From Lachnospiraceae bacterium (GTDB lineage: Bacteria > Bacillota > Clostridia > Lachnospirales > Anaerotignaceae), in the NCBI GenBank assembly GCA_019422065.1, contig JAHZEA010000006.1, forward strand, positions 89,380 to 131,278: a stretch of 41,899 nt of DNA, given 5' to 3'. Below are positions 1 through 7,448 of the stretch, piece by piece (the first letter of the stretch is position 1; every line of letters starts with the position of its first letter). The translations under genes and the position numbers were made by a program. The notes under the pieces are model-generated. The model was given only the letters and a program-made list of their open reading frames with translations, did not search any database and was not told the DNA's origin.

Positions 1-920
1 GCGAATACAGCAGTGATGTAAACGCACTTCCAAGCAAAGAACTTCAGGTCGGAGATAAAATCGAAGTTTTTGTTGTTAGAGTAAACGATGGCGATGGAAA
101 CGTACTCCTTTCAAGAAAACGCATTGAGTCTATGAAAGGATTTGATGATATACAGAAAGCTTACGACGAAAAGACACCTGTTGAAGGAAAAGTTACAGAG
201 GTTGTTAAAGGCGGAATTATTGCAGTTGTTAACGGCGTAAGAGTTTTCATTCCTTCTTCACAGGTATCAAACAGATTTGTTGATGACCTTAACGTATTTA
301 AAGGCCAGACAATCACATTTAACATTATTGAGCTTGATAAGAGCAAACAGGCTCAGGAGAAGAAAGAAGCAGTATTTGCTACTCTTGAAGTTGGCAAGAA
401 AGTTAAAGGCACTGTAAGCAGAATTACAGATTTTGGTGCTTTTGTAAACCTTGGTGGAATTGATGGTCTTATCCATATTTCAGAAATGAGCTGGGGACGT
501 ATTACTAACCCTAGAGAAATACTTAAAGAAGGCGACGAGGTTGAGGTTGTTGTTCTTGACATTAACAAAGAAAAGGGCAAAATCTCTCTTTCACTTAAAA
601 ATGTTACTCCAAACCCTTGGCTTTCAGCAGCTGAAAAATATCCTGTTGGCTCAATAGTAGAAGGCAAGGTTGTTCGTATGGTTCCTTTCGGCGCTTTTGT
701 AGAGCTTGAAGTTGGAGTTGACGGACTTGTTCACATTTCACAGATTGCTAACAAGCATGTTGTAAAACCTGAGGATGAACTTAAAATTGGTGAAGTTATC
801 AAGGTTAAAGTTCTTGAAGTAAACACTGAAGCTAAAAAAATCAGTCTCAGCAAAAAAGAGGCAGACGGAGTTGAGGCACCAGCTGAAGAAACTCCTGCAG
901 AGGAAACTCCTGCCGAATAA
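1..920 (+). CDS. S1 RNA-binding domain protein (ribosomal protein S1-like), 5' truncated
   Basis: The gene enters from the left edge in frame from base 3 and has no start here; the ATG at 132 is internal. The visible 305 residues hold the end of one S1 (OB-fold) domain and three complete ones: the second begins near EKTPVEGKV, the third near GKKVKGTVSRITDFGAFV, and the fourth near YPVGSIVEGKVVRMVPFGAFV. The last two carry the classic GAFV...GLVHIS and ISLS signatures. The tail is acidic and repetitive (AEETP units). The protein is expected to bind single-stranded RNA, acting at the ribosome or in mRNA handling. In Clostridia such S1 arrays may stand alone or be fused behind IspH; the missing 5' part would decide. 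A terminator follows directly. Confidence 0.85.
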   Translation, partial: EYSSDVNALPSKELQVGDKIEVFVVRVNDGDGNVLLSRKRIESMKGFDDIQKAYDEKTPVEGKVTEVVKGGIIAVVNGVRVFIPSSQVSNRFVDDLNVFKGQTITFNIIELDKSKQAQEKKEAVFATLEVGKKVKGTVSRITDFGAFVNLGGIDGLIHISEMSWGRITNPREILKEGDEVEVVVLDINKEKGKISLSLKNVTPNPWLSAAEKYPVGSIVEGKVVRMVPFGAFVELEVGVDGLVHISQIANKHVVKPEDELKIGEVIKVKVLEVNTEAKKISLSKKEADGVEAPAEETPAEETPAE

Positions 921-933
921 TCATGTGATTTTT

Positions 934-965
934 AAAAGCCTGTGATTGCTCCACAGGCTTTTTTA
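934..965 (+). terminator. Rho-independent terminator after the S1-domain gene
   Basis: AAAAGCCTGTG and CACAGGCTTTT form an 11-bp stem around a 7-nt loop, followed by a T-run. It lies 14 bp after the stop codon. Confidence 0.85.
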
Positions 966-983
966 ATTAAATGTTTTTATATG

Positions 984-1012
984 TTGCAAAAATTTAACAA
1001 AAAGTATATACT
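984..1012 (+). promoter_or_regulatory. Sigma-A promoter of the amino-acid ABC operon
   Basis: TTGCAA at 984-989, a 17-bp spacer, and TATACT at 1007-1012. The leader of about 45 nt contains a weak imperfect hairpin (AAGTTGTG with CACAAAACTT, about 1014-1044) just before the ribosome binding site. Confidence 0.7.
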
Positions 1013-1065
1013 ACAAGTTGTGCCGTTTATGACACAAAACTTTTTGTATAAGGAGAGGTTATTTT

Positions 1066-1899
1066 ATGAAAAAATTAGCACTTTTAGTAGCTGCGGCACT
1101 TATGTGTGCTTCAATGGCAGCATGCGGCAGCTCATCATCTTCATCATCAGGTTCTGCTTCAGCATCAGCAGAAAGCTCAGCTTCTGCTAGCGCTTCAGCA
1201 TCAACAGAGGCTACTGCTTCAGGGGAAGAAACAACAGGCGATACTCTTATTATGGGTACAAATGCTGCTTTCCCTCCATATGAGTACTATGAAGGCGACC
1301 AGATTGTTGGTATCGATGCTGATATAGCTAAAGCTCTTGGTGAGAAGCTTGGCATGGAAGTTACTATTGAGGATATGGATTTTAACTCTTTAATCACAGC
1401 TGTTCAGACAGGCAAAATAGATATGGTTCTTGCAGGTATGACAGTTACACCTGACAGAGAGGAAAACGTAAGCTTTACAGATAGCTATGCTACAGGTATC
1501 CAGTCAATTATTGTTACAGAGGATTCAGAAATTACAGGTCCAGATGACCTTGAAGGCCATAAAATTGGTGTTCAGGAGTCAACAACAGGACACATCTATT
1601 GCTCAGATGATTACGGCGAGGACAATGTAATCGCTTATACAACAGGTGCTAATGCTGTTGAAGCTCTTAAAACAGGCAAAGTTGATGCTGTAGTTATTGA
1701 TAACGAGCCTGCTAAAGCTTTTGTTGAAGCTAACGAAGGTCTTAAAGTTCTTGATACAGAATACACAGTAGAAGATTATGCTATTGCTGTAGCAAAAGAA
1801 AATACAGAGCTTCTTGACAAATTAAACACAGCTCTTGCTGAGCTTAAAGAAGACGGCACAATTCAGTCAATAATTGATAAATATATTACTGCAGAATAA
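1066..1899 (+). CDS. Amino-acid ABC transporter substrate-binding lipoprotein
   Basis: Extracytoplasmic solute-binding protein of the HisJ/GlnH type (SBP family 3), which captures polar amino acids for the permease and ATPase encoded next. A lipoprotein signal peptide ends in the lipobox SMAAC, with Cys20 the predicted lipid anchor. A low-complexity Ser/Ala linker (about residues 21-60) separates the anchor from the binding domain. The domain shows the family hallmarks AAFPPYEYY, GIDADIAKALGEKLG and the MVLAGMTVTPDR hinge region. AAGGAG lies at the right distance from ATG 1066. A terminator separates it from the permease, so it is probably made in excess. The exact substrate cannot be read from sequence. 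Confidence 0.93.
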   Translation: MKKLALLVAAALMCASMAACGSSSSSSSGSASASAESSASASASASTEATASGEETTGDTLIMGTNAAFPPYEYYEGDQIVGIDADIAKALGEKLGMEVTIEDMDFNSLITAVQTGKIDMVLAGMTVTPDREENVSFTDSYATGIQSIIVTEDSEITGPDDLEGHKIGVQESTTGHIYCSDDYGEDNVIAYTTGANAVEALKTGKVDAVVIDNEPAKAFVEANEGLKVLDTEYTVEDYAIAVAKENTELLDKLNTALAELKEDGTIQSIIDKYITAE

Positions 1900-1915
1900 T
1901 TTATTAATGGCTTAT

Positions 1916-1947
1916 ACAGGGACGGCTGCACACCGCCCCTGTTTTTG
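1916..1947 (+). terminator. Intra-operon terminator/attenuator
   Basis: ACAGGGACGG pairs with CCGCCCCTGT (one mismatch), followed by GTTTTTG. It sits between the binding-protein and permease genes, so it probably passes only part of the transcripts and lowers permease and ATPase expression. Confidence 0.75.
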
Positions 1948-1981
1948 TAATTTTTGTTTTTAGTAGGAAAAGGGGAATTTT

Positions 1982-2725
1982 ATGAGAGAATGGTTTTTAA
2001 GCCATTATCAGGAGTTTTTGCACGACTTTAACCAAAGCTTTATAGAAGACGACAGATGGCTTTATATAGTTAAAGGTCTTGGAATAACAATAACTGTAGC
2101 TGTCGGTGCTCTTATACTTGGTGTTATATTTGGTGTTATAGTGGCGGTTATTCGTTCTGCACATGACCAGAGAAAGCATAAAAAAACAAAAGATTTGGGT
2201 TATTATTTGCTTGGTATATTAGATTTTATATGTAAAATATATCTTACTGTTATCCGCGGAACTCCTATGATGGTTCAGCTTCTTATAATGTATTTTGTTA
2301 TATTCGCCTCATCAACAAACACTACAATGATAGCAATACTTGCTTTTGGTATTAACTCCGGTGCATATGTTGCGGAAATTATCAGAGGCGGTATAATGTC
2401 TATTGATGCAGGACAGATGGAAGCCGGAAGGTCTCTTGGACTTAATTATATTAAGACTATGAGGTACATAATAATACCTCAGGCAATAAAGAATATTTTG
2501 CCTGCCTTAGGTAATGAGATGATTACGCTCCTTAAGGATACTTCGCTTGTTACTGTAATTGGCCTTAAAGATATGGTTAAAGGCGCCCTTATTATACAGG
2601 GCAGAACATATCAGGCTTTTCTTCCTTTGGTGTCGGTAGCTATTATTTATCTTATACTTGTAATTATTCTCTCAAAGCTTCTCACTTTACTTGAAAGGAG
2701 GCTGCGTGAAAGTGATAGACGTTAA
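1982..2725 (+). CDS. Amino-acid ABC transporter permease
   Basis: Inner-membrane permease of the HisM/GlnP family, 247 residues. Transmembrane segments start near residue 30 (GLGITITVAVGALILGVIFG). The conserved PMMVQLLI segment and the EAA loop that contacts the ATPase (EAGRSLGLNYIKTMRYIIIPQA, about 158-180) are both present. A charged insertion (HDQRKHKKTKD, about 60-70) lies in the first cytoplasmic loop. AGGAAAAGGGG precedes ATG 1982. Its 3' end overlaps the ATPase gene by about 20 nt, indicating translational coupling. Confidence 0.93.
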   Translation: MREWFLSHYQEFLHDFNQSFIEDDRWLYIVKGLGITITVAVGALILGVIFGVIVAVIRSAHDQRKHKKTKDLGYYLLGILDFICKIYLTVIRGTPMMVQLLIMYFVIFASSTNTTMIAILAFGINSGAYVAEIIRGGIMSIDAGQMEAGRSLGLNYIKTMRYIIIPQAIKNILPALGNEMITLLKDTSLVTVIGLKDMVKGALIIQGRTYQAFLPLVSVAIIYLILVIILSKLLTLLERRLRESDRR

Positions 2726-3434
2726 AGGTTTGAAAAAAAGTTTCGGAAGTCACGATGTGCTTAAAGGTATTGACGAGCATATTTATAAAGGCGAGAAAGT
2801 TGTAGTTATTGGGCCGTCAGGCTCTGGTAAGTCTACTTTCCTGCGCTGCCTTAATCTTCTTGAGGAACCTACTGAAGGCACAATTACTTTTGAGGGAAAT
2901 GATATAACAGACCCTAAGGCTGATATAGACGCTATACGCCGTAAAATGGGTATGGTTTTTCAGCAGTTTAATTTGTTTCCACATCTTTCGGTTAAAGAAA
3001 ATATTAAGCTTGCGCCTGTTAAGCTGGGTATTATGACTAACAGTGAAGCAGACGCAAAGGCTATGGAGCTTTTAAAGCGTGTTGGACTTCCTGATAAGGC
3101 TGACTCGTTCCCTAAACAGCTTTCCGGTGGTCAGCAGCAGAGAATAGCTATAGCAAGAGCCCTTGCCATGAATCCGGATGTTATGCTTTTTGACGAGCCT
3201 ACATCAGCTCTTGACCCTGAAATGGTTGGAGAGGTTTTACAGCTTATGAAACAGCTTGCTGATGAAGGCATGACAATGGTTGTAGTTACTCACGAAATGG
3301 GTTTTGCAAGAGAAGTTGCTACAAGGGTATTGTTTATGGACGGCGGAGTAATAGCGGAACAAAACGAGCCGAAAGAGTTTTTTGCTAATCCTAAAAATCA
3401 AAGATTAAAAGAATTTTTGTCAAAAGTTCTTTAA
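2706..3434 (+). CDS. Amino-acid ABC transporter ATP-binding protein (GlnQ-like)
   Basis: Cytoplasmic ATPase that drives the importer. Walker A GPSGSGKST, Q-loop VFQQFNLFPH, signature LSGGQQQR, Walker B VMLFDEPTSALDP and switch His in VVVTHEMGF are all present, in a typical polar-amino-acid ATPase of about 242 residues. The start is ambiguous: AAAGGAGG at 2694-2701 is 4 nt before GTG 2706 and 10 nt before GTG 2712. I chose 2706. An in-frame TTG at 2691 lies upstream of the ribosome binding site and is unlikely. The start lies inside the 3' end of the permease gene. Confidence 0.92.
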   Translation: MKVIDVKGLKKSFGSHDVLKGIDEHIYKGEKVVVIGPSGSGKSTFLRCLNLLEEPTEGTITFEGNDITDPKADIDAIRRKMGMVFQQFNLFPHLSVKENIKLAPVKLGIMTNSEADAKAMELLKRVGLPDKADSFPKQLSGGQQQRIAIARALAMNPDVMLFDEPTSALDPEMVGEVLQLMKQLADEGMTMVVVTHEMGFAREVATRVLFMDGGVIAEQNEPKEFFANPKNQRLKEFLSKVL

Positions 3435-3439
3435 AACAA

Positions 3440-3487
3440 ACAGCGGTATGTGATATTAATTTAAGTATCTTATACCGCTGTTATTTT
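3440..3487 (+). terminator. Terminator of the ABC operon
   Basis: ACAGCGGTAT (3440-3449) pairs perfectly with ATACCGCTGT (3472-3481), followed by TATTTTTAT. The 22-nt loop can pair further internally. Confidence 0.75.
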
Positions 3488-3566
3488 TATTGTGGAAGAA
3501 ACAACGTTTTATAGAATGGTTAATGCATTGGATTTTAAATTTATTAATATAACTTTTATATATGCT

Positions 3567-3890
3567 TTATAGCCATGGGTTAGGAACAAACGGCAAAAAT
3601 GCCGCAAAAATAACTGCCGGTATTACTTTTAATCCTGTGTCCAGAAATATAAAAGATACAGCAAACAAAAAGCAAAAGCTTAAAAATACAATAAGTGTGC
3701 GTATTATATTATTTTTGTATAGCAGGCAGACAATTAATGAGCTGTATGTATTTATCCATAAAAGCCTAAATGCTATATCCGTATTGGAATACAGCAATTT
3801 AAAAAGCACAAAAGGGGATATAACAGATATAATCATAAAAGTCAGCCTAAAATAGCGGTGGTTTATTACTGAGCATATAAAATCAATCAA
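3567..3890 (-). CDS. Small integral membrane protein, unknown function
   Basis: The 107-residue product is very hydrophobic, with three to four predicted membrane segments (about residues 14-36, 44-58, 62-84 and 86-104), and ends in PFVPNPWL. The start is TTG at 3890, supported by an AAGGAG box about 8 nt upstream on the minus strand; no ATG fits that box. I do not recognise the family. It is alone between a plus-strand terminator and a divergent gene. The overlapping plus-strand frame is polar, low complexity and has no ribosome binding site, so I take the minus strand as coding. Confidence 0.6.
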   Translation of the reverse strand: MIDFICSVINHRYFRLTFMIISVISPFVLFKLLYSNTDIAFRLLWINTYSSLIVCLLYKNNIIRTLIVFLSFCFLFAVSFIFLDTGLKVIPAVIFAAFLPFVPNPWL

Positions 3891-4057
3891 TGCAATCTCT
3901 CCTTATGTTCTTTAGGTTGTATTATAAGTGAATTTTATTATATCAGTATTAACATATAATGAATTAAATATGAAATTTACATAATATTTGTATACATGCT
4001 GTTATTTATTGCGGCCTTTAAACATATACATATAAAAAACATGAGGAAATGGTAAAT

Positions 4058-5068
4058 ATGAAACGAAAACTGGTGCCTGCCTTTTGTGCCGCAGCAGCAA
4101 TGATGCTTCTTATTTGTGTAACAATATTCGGAGAGGCTCCATCTATAACAAGAGATAATTTGAACAACACTACTGATATGGAAACTATGGAAAAGATAGC
4201 CGGAATTATGCTAAGCGATGCCGAAAGAACAGGCGATATTACACCGGAAGAAATAGTTAAACTAGATGTGCTGTATGGCGATTTTAAAGGAAAAGGCCAA
4301 AAAGACGCAGTGCTGATAGCAGATTTTGGGCCGAGATATACACTTTTGTCGGCTTATGAGCAGGACGGGGATAAATACAAATTTATAGACGAAGTTGGAG
4401 TTTTTACCAATACTCAAGACCCAAGGGTAGTGTATTTGCAAAACAAAAACAGAGATACAGTATTTATTAATGAAATTTTAAATGAGAAAATAGGCGCTTT
4501 TGAGCGTTTGGAATATGATAAGGGCTATATATGGGATGATAAGAGCCAAAGCTTTGTTAATATATATAATTATCCTGTAAAAATACAGGCTGATTGGAAC
4601 ACCAACTGGGATACTGGCGAAACGCAAATGCCCAAGGGCTGGCAGAGAGTTACTCAAAGTACAAAAAGCCTGCTGGAAAATGGAGCTAACCCTGTTATAA
4701 AAAGCACATATACACAGCAATATTTAGTTTCTGATGAACAGAATGCCCTTAATATTCCTTTGGATAATACATATTCGTTGGAAAACAGCCGTGTAATAGA
4801 ACAGAATTTTTATTGGAGTGATGAGTGGAATTCATTTATAATAGGCGAAAAGATAGAAAAATCAACTGGCCAAAAAGTTGCAGAGCTTATATTGTGGAGT
4901 GATTTGCCGTATTCTTTGGCGGAGTATAACCAAAATGAAGAAGAAAATACACCTGGATACAACAACCTTGTTAGAATTAAACGCAAAGATGGCACAACAG
5001 CTGTAGTAAATAAAGACTCTTTAACTGATGTTAAATCTAATACTACTGCTACAAGGAGCTATGCTTAA
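4058..5068 (+). CDS. Secreted protein of unknown function
   Basis: The N terminus (MKRKLVPAFCAAAAMMLLICVTIF) is a signal peptide or single membrane anchor. The rest is a soluble, aromatic-rich domain. Near residue 70 the stretch LDVLYGDFKGKGQKDAVLI resembles FG-GAP/VCBS-type repeats (G-D-F-x-G-x-G-x-x-D), but I see only one, so this is weak. WSDEW and LWSDLPYSLAEY are notable but unassigned. ATG 4058 was chosen because GAGGA at 4043-4047 is 10 nt upstream; ATG 4049 is too close to it. It is a single gene with its own terminator. Confidence 0.75.
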   Translation: MKRKLVPAFCAAAAMMLLICVTIFGEAPSITRDNLNNTTDMETMEKIAGIMLSDAERTGDITPEEIVKLDVLYGDFKGKGQKDAVLIADFGPRYTLLSAYEQDGDKYKFIDEVGVFTNTQDPRVVYLQNKNRDTVFINEILNEKIGAFERLEYDKGYIWDDKSQSFVNIYNYPVKIQADWNTNWDTGETQMPKGWQRVTQSTKSLLENGANPVIKSTYTQQYLVSDEQNALNIPLDNTYSLENSRVIEQNFYWSDEWNSFIIGEKIEKSTGQKVAELILWSDLPYSLAEYNQNEEENTPGYNNLVRIKRKDGTTAVVNKDSLTDVKSNTTATRSYA

Positions 5069-5127
5069 TAAAAATATATATATTTAATGCAATACTAAAA
5101 GAAAATTTAATATAGTGCTGAATTTAT

Positions 5128-5166
5128 GAAAGTCCGTCTTAATATTAGGCCGGGCTTTCTTTTTTG
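5128..5166 (+). terminator. Terminator after the secreted-protein gene
   Basis: GAAAGTCCG pairs with CGGGCTTTC (one G-T pair), followed by a run of seven T. Confidence 0.85.
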
Positions 5167-5189
5167 CTGTAGGGGTATATATTAGATTA

Positions 5190-5219
5190 TTGGCTTAAAA
5201 ATTATTGTTGTGTTATAAT
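5190..5219 (+). promoter_or_regulatory. Candidate distal promoter of the two-component operon
   Basis: TTGGCT at 5190-5195, an 18-bp spacer, and TATAAT at 5214-5219, about 120 bp upstream of the response-regulator start. Confidence 0.45.
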
Positions 5220-5240
5220 TTTTAAAACTAGTGATTAATT

Positions 5241-5294
5241 TTAACTAAAATTAAAGTTAATGGTTTACAGTTATACTAATAGAAAATATATACT
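5241..5294 (+). promoter_or_regulatory. Probable response-regulator box and proximal promoter
   Basis: TTAACTAAAATTAAA at 5241-5255 has two TTAA half-sites 10 bp apart and is followed by GTTAATGG. It matches the paired boxes upstream of the HtrA gene at 7336-7376. Directly downstream are TTTACA (5264-5269) and TATACT (5289-5294) with a long 19-bp spacer, which would suit an activated promoter. I infer autoregulation by the OmpR-family regulator encoded next. Confidence 0.5.
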
Positions 5295-5340
5295 ACTGAG
5301 TTTTGGTAATATAAAAATTTAACAAGGAGAAGTGATTAAC

Positions 5341-6015
5341 ATGAGACTATTGCTGGCAGAAGATGAAAAAGCTCTTTCAAAAGCTCTTGTTGCTATTTTA
5401 GAGAGAAATAATTATTCTGTTGACCCGGTTTATGACGGTAAATCAGCTTTAGAATATATTGAAACAGGTAATTATGACGGCGCTGTACTTGACATTATGA
5501 TGCCTGTTATGGATGGAATAAGTGTTCTTCAGGAAATACGAAAAAGAGGCAACTTAATACCGGTTTTGCTTCTTACTGCTAAATCTGAAATTGATGATAA
5601 AGTACTTGGTCTTGATTCAGGCGCTAATGATTATTTAACAAAACCATTTAATTCAAGAGAGCTTCTGGCTAGAATTCGCGCCATGACACGAGTTCAAACA
5701 GCACAAAGCAGTTCTCTGCTGCATATGGGTAATGTAACTTTAAACCGCGCAACATTTGAGCTTTCAACTCCGTCTGGCAGTTTTCGTTTAGCAAATAAAG
5801 AATTTCAAATGATTGAGCTTTTGATGAGCAATCCAAGAGTGCTGATTTCTTCGGAACGGCTTATGGAAAAGATATGGGGGTTTGACAGTGAGGCTGAAAT
5901 AAATGTTGTTTGGGTATATATATCATATTTAAGAAAGAAACTGACAGCTCTTAACGCAAATATCCAAATTAAAGCAACACGCAATGCTGGTTATTCTTTG
6001 GAGGATATAAAATGA
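5341..6015 (+). CDS. OmpR/PhoB-family response regulator
   Basis: DNA-binding response regulator of 224 residues. The receiver domain (1-118) has the acidic pair D8/E9, the phospho-acceptor D51 in VLDIMMP, the conserved T in LLLTAKS and K in YLTKPF. The C-terminal half is a winged-helix trans_reg_C domain ending ATRNAGYSLE. AAGGAGA at 5324-5330 points to ATG 5341; GTG 5332 is too near it. It overlaps the kinase gene by 4 nt (ATGA). I infer that its targets include itself and the HtrA operon, because the same TTAA boxes occur upstream of both. Confidence 0.95.
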   Translation: MRLLLAEDEKALSKALVAILERNNYSVDPVYDGKSALEYIETGNYDGAVLDIMMPVMDGISVLQEIRKRGNLIPVLLLTAKSEIDDKVLGLDSGANDYLTKPFNSRELLARIRAMTRVQTAQSSSLLHMGNVTLNRATFELSTPSGSFRLANKEFQMIELLMSNPRVLISSERLMEKIWGFDSEAEINVVWVYISYLRKKLTALNANIQIKATRNAGYSLEDIK

Positions 6016-7259
6016 TAAAAAAGCTTCGCATTAAATTTATAATAGCATCTGCTGTATCACTTTTTACAGTACTAGTTATTATTATGTGCTCTATAAGTGT
6101 TTTAAGTTATAACAACGTTGTGGATAATGCTGACAGTATATTAGCTATTTTAGCTGCAAATGATGGTAAATTTCCGGATTCTACAATGAGGCACAAAGAT
6201 AAATTTTTTCCCGGTGATTTTCAAGGCAAGGAGCATATAATGTCGCCTGAGCTGCCTTATGAAACAAGATATTTTACGGTTTTTCTTAATAATAACGGAA
6301 GTGTATCTATGGTAAATACCGGGAAAATAGCTGCTGTAGATACCCAAACAGCTATTGAGTACGCTCAGATTGTTGTGGATAAAGGTAAAACAAAAGGCTT
6401 TATTAATGATTACAGATATATTGTATATAATGTAAATGCCGAAACACATATAATTTTTTTGGACTGTGGAAGAAGCCTAGATAATTTCCGCTCATATGTA
6501 TTTATAGGAATAGCTGTTTCTTTTGTAGGCCTGCTTTCTGTTACATTGCTTATGATATTTTTGTCAAGCCGTATTGTAAAGCCGTTTTTGGAAAACTATG
6601 AAAAACAGAAAAGATTTATAACCGATGCCGGCCATGAGCTTAAAACACCTTTAACCATTATAGACGCTGATACAGAATTGCTTGAAATGGATTATGGAGA
6701 AAATGAGTGGCTGAAAGATATTCAGGCTCAGACAAAAAGACTTTCAGAGCTTACTAACTCATTAATACTTCTTTCTAGAATGGAAGAAGAACAAGTACAA
6801 ACTCAAATGATAGATTTTCCTCTTTCTGATATAGCCGAAGAAACAGCCGAAACATTCAAATCTTTGGCAAAAACACAGAATAAAACACTTAAAATTGATA
6901 TTCAGCCTATGATTTCAATGTGCGGAGATGAAAAAGCCATTAGGCAGCTGATGACCATTTTATTGGATAATGCAGTTAAATACTCTCAAACGGGCGGAGA
7001 TATTTCTGTTTTGCTTGAAAGCGAGAAAAACAGTATTAAACTTTGTGTATACAATACAACTGATTATATGTCAAAGGAATATTTAGGTCATCTATTTGAC
7101 AGATTTTACAGAACAGACCAGTCACGAAATTCTCAAACAGGAGGATATGGTCTTGGGCTTTCAATAGCTTTGGCTATTGTTCAGGCACATAAAGGAAAAA
7201 TAACAGCAACTACTAAAGATGAAAAGTCACTGCAAATAACAGCTGTATTTCCAAAGTAA
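6012..7259 (+). CDS. Sensor histidine kinase
   Basis: Membrane sensor kinase, 415 residues, partner of the regulator immediately upstream. One membrane segment at about 10-32, an extracytoplasmic sensor region at about 33-158, and a second membrane segment at about 160-185. The HisKA motif GHELKTPLT contains phospho-acceptor H208, and the HATPase domain has the N-box LLDNAVKYS (N320) and G-boxes (GGYGLGLSIALAI). There is no clear HAMP domain. The sensor region matches no named domain I recognise, so the signal is unknown; the downstream protease and surface genes suggest the cell envelope. Confidence 0.94.
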   Translation: MIKKLRIKFIIASAVSLFTVLVIIMCSISVLSYNNVVDNADSILAILAANDGKFPDSTMRHKDKFFPGDFQGKEHIMSPELPYETRYFTVFLNNNGSVSMVNTGKIAAVDTQTAIEYAQIVVDKGKTKGFINDYRYIVYNVNAETHIIFLDCGRSLDNFRSYVFIGIAVSFVGLLSVTLLMIFLSSRIVKPFLENYEKQKRFITDAGHELKTPLTIIDADTELLEMDYGENEWLKDIQAQTKRLSELTNSLILLSRMEEEQVQTQMIDFPLSDIAEETAETFKSLAKTQNKTLKIDIQPMISMCGDEKAIRQLMTILLDNAVKYSQTGGDISVLLESEKNSIKLCVYNTTDYMSKEYLGHLFDRFYRTDQSRNSQTGGYGLGLSIALAIVQAHKGKITATTKDEKSLQITAVFPK

Positions 7260-7274
7260 ATATTTAATAGCTTT

Positions 7275-7311
7275 GCACCAATTCATAAATTTATGAACTG
7301 GTGCTTTTTTT
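7275..7311 (+). terminator. Terminator after the histidine kinase gene
   Basis: GCACCAATTCAT pairs with ATGAACTGGTGC (one mismatch), followed by seven T. It separates the two-component genes from the HtrA operon, which therefore needs its own promoter. Confidence 0.85.
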
Positions 7312-7335
7312 GTGAACAGAATGTGAAACTTTGAT

Positions 7336-7376
7336 TTTTAAGTAAAGTTAAGGTTTGCTTTTAAGTAAAGTTAAGG
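7336..7376 (+). promoter_or_regulatory. Paired direct-repeat operator upstream of the HtrA operon
   Basis: TTTTAAGTAAAGTTAAGG occurs twice, perfectly, at 7336-7353 and 7359-7376 (23-bp period). Each copy has two TTAAG half-sites 10 bp apart, starting at 7338/7348 and 7361/7371. Tandem half-sites one helical turn apart are typical of OmpR-family binding. A TATACT-like -10 lies at 7386-7391 with no consensus -35, as expected for an activated promoter whose -35 region is covered by the regulator. Confidence 0.65.
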
Positions 7377-7448
7377 AAAAGAATTTATACTTTGACCATA
7401 GAAGTTAACAACACAAATTAAAAAATTATTATGAAAGGAATACTGGCT

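Noticed and set aside
3562..3855. Plus-strand frame of 97 codons opposite the small membrane protein
   Set aside because: It has no ribosome binding site, its composition is low complexity and polar, and the minus-strand frame has a strong ribosome binding site and membrane-protein pattern.
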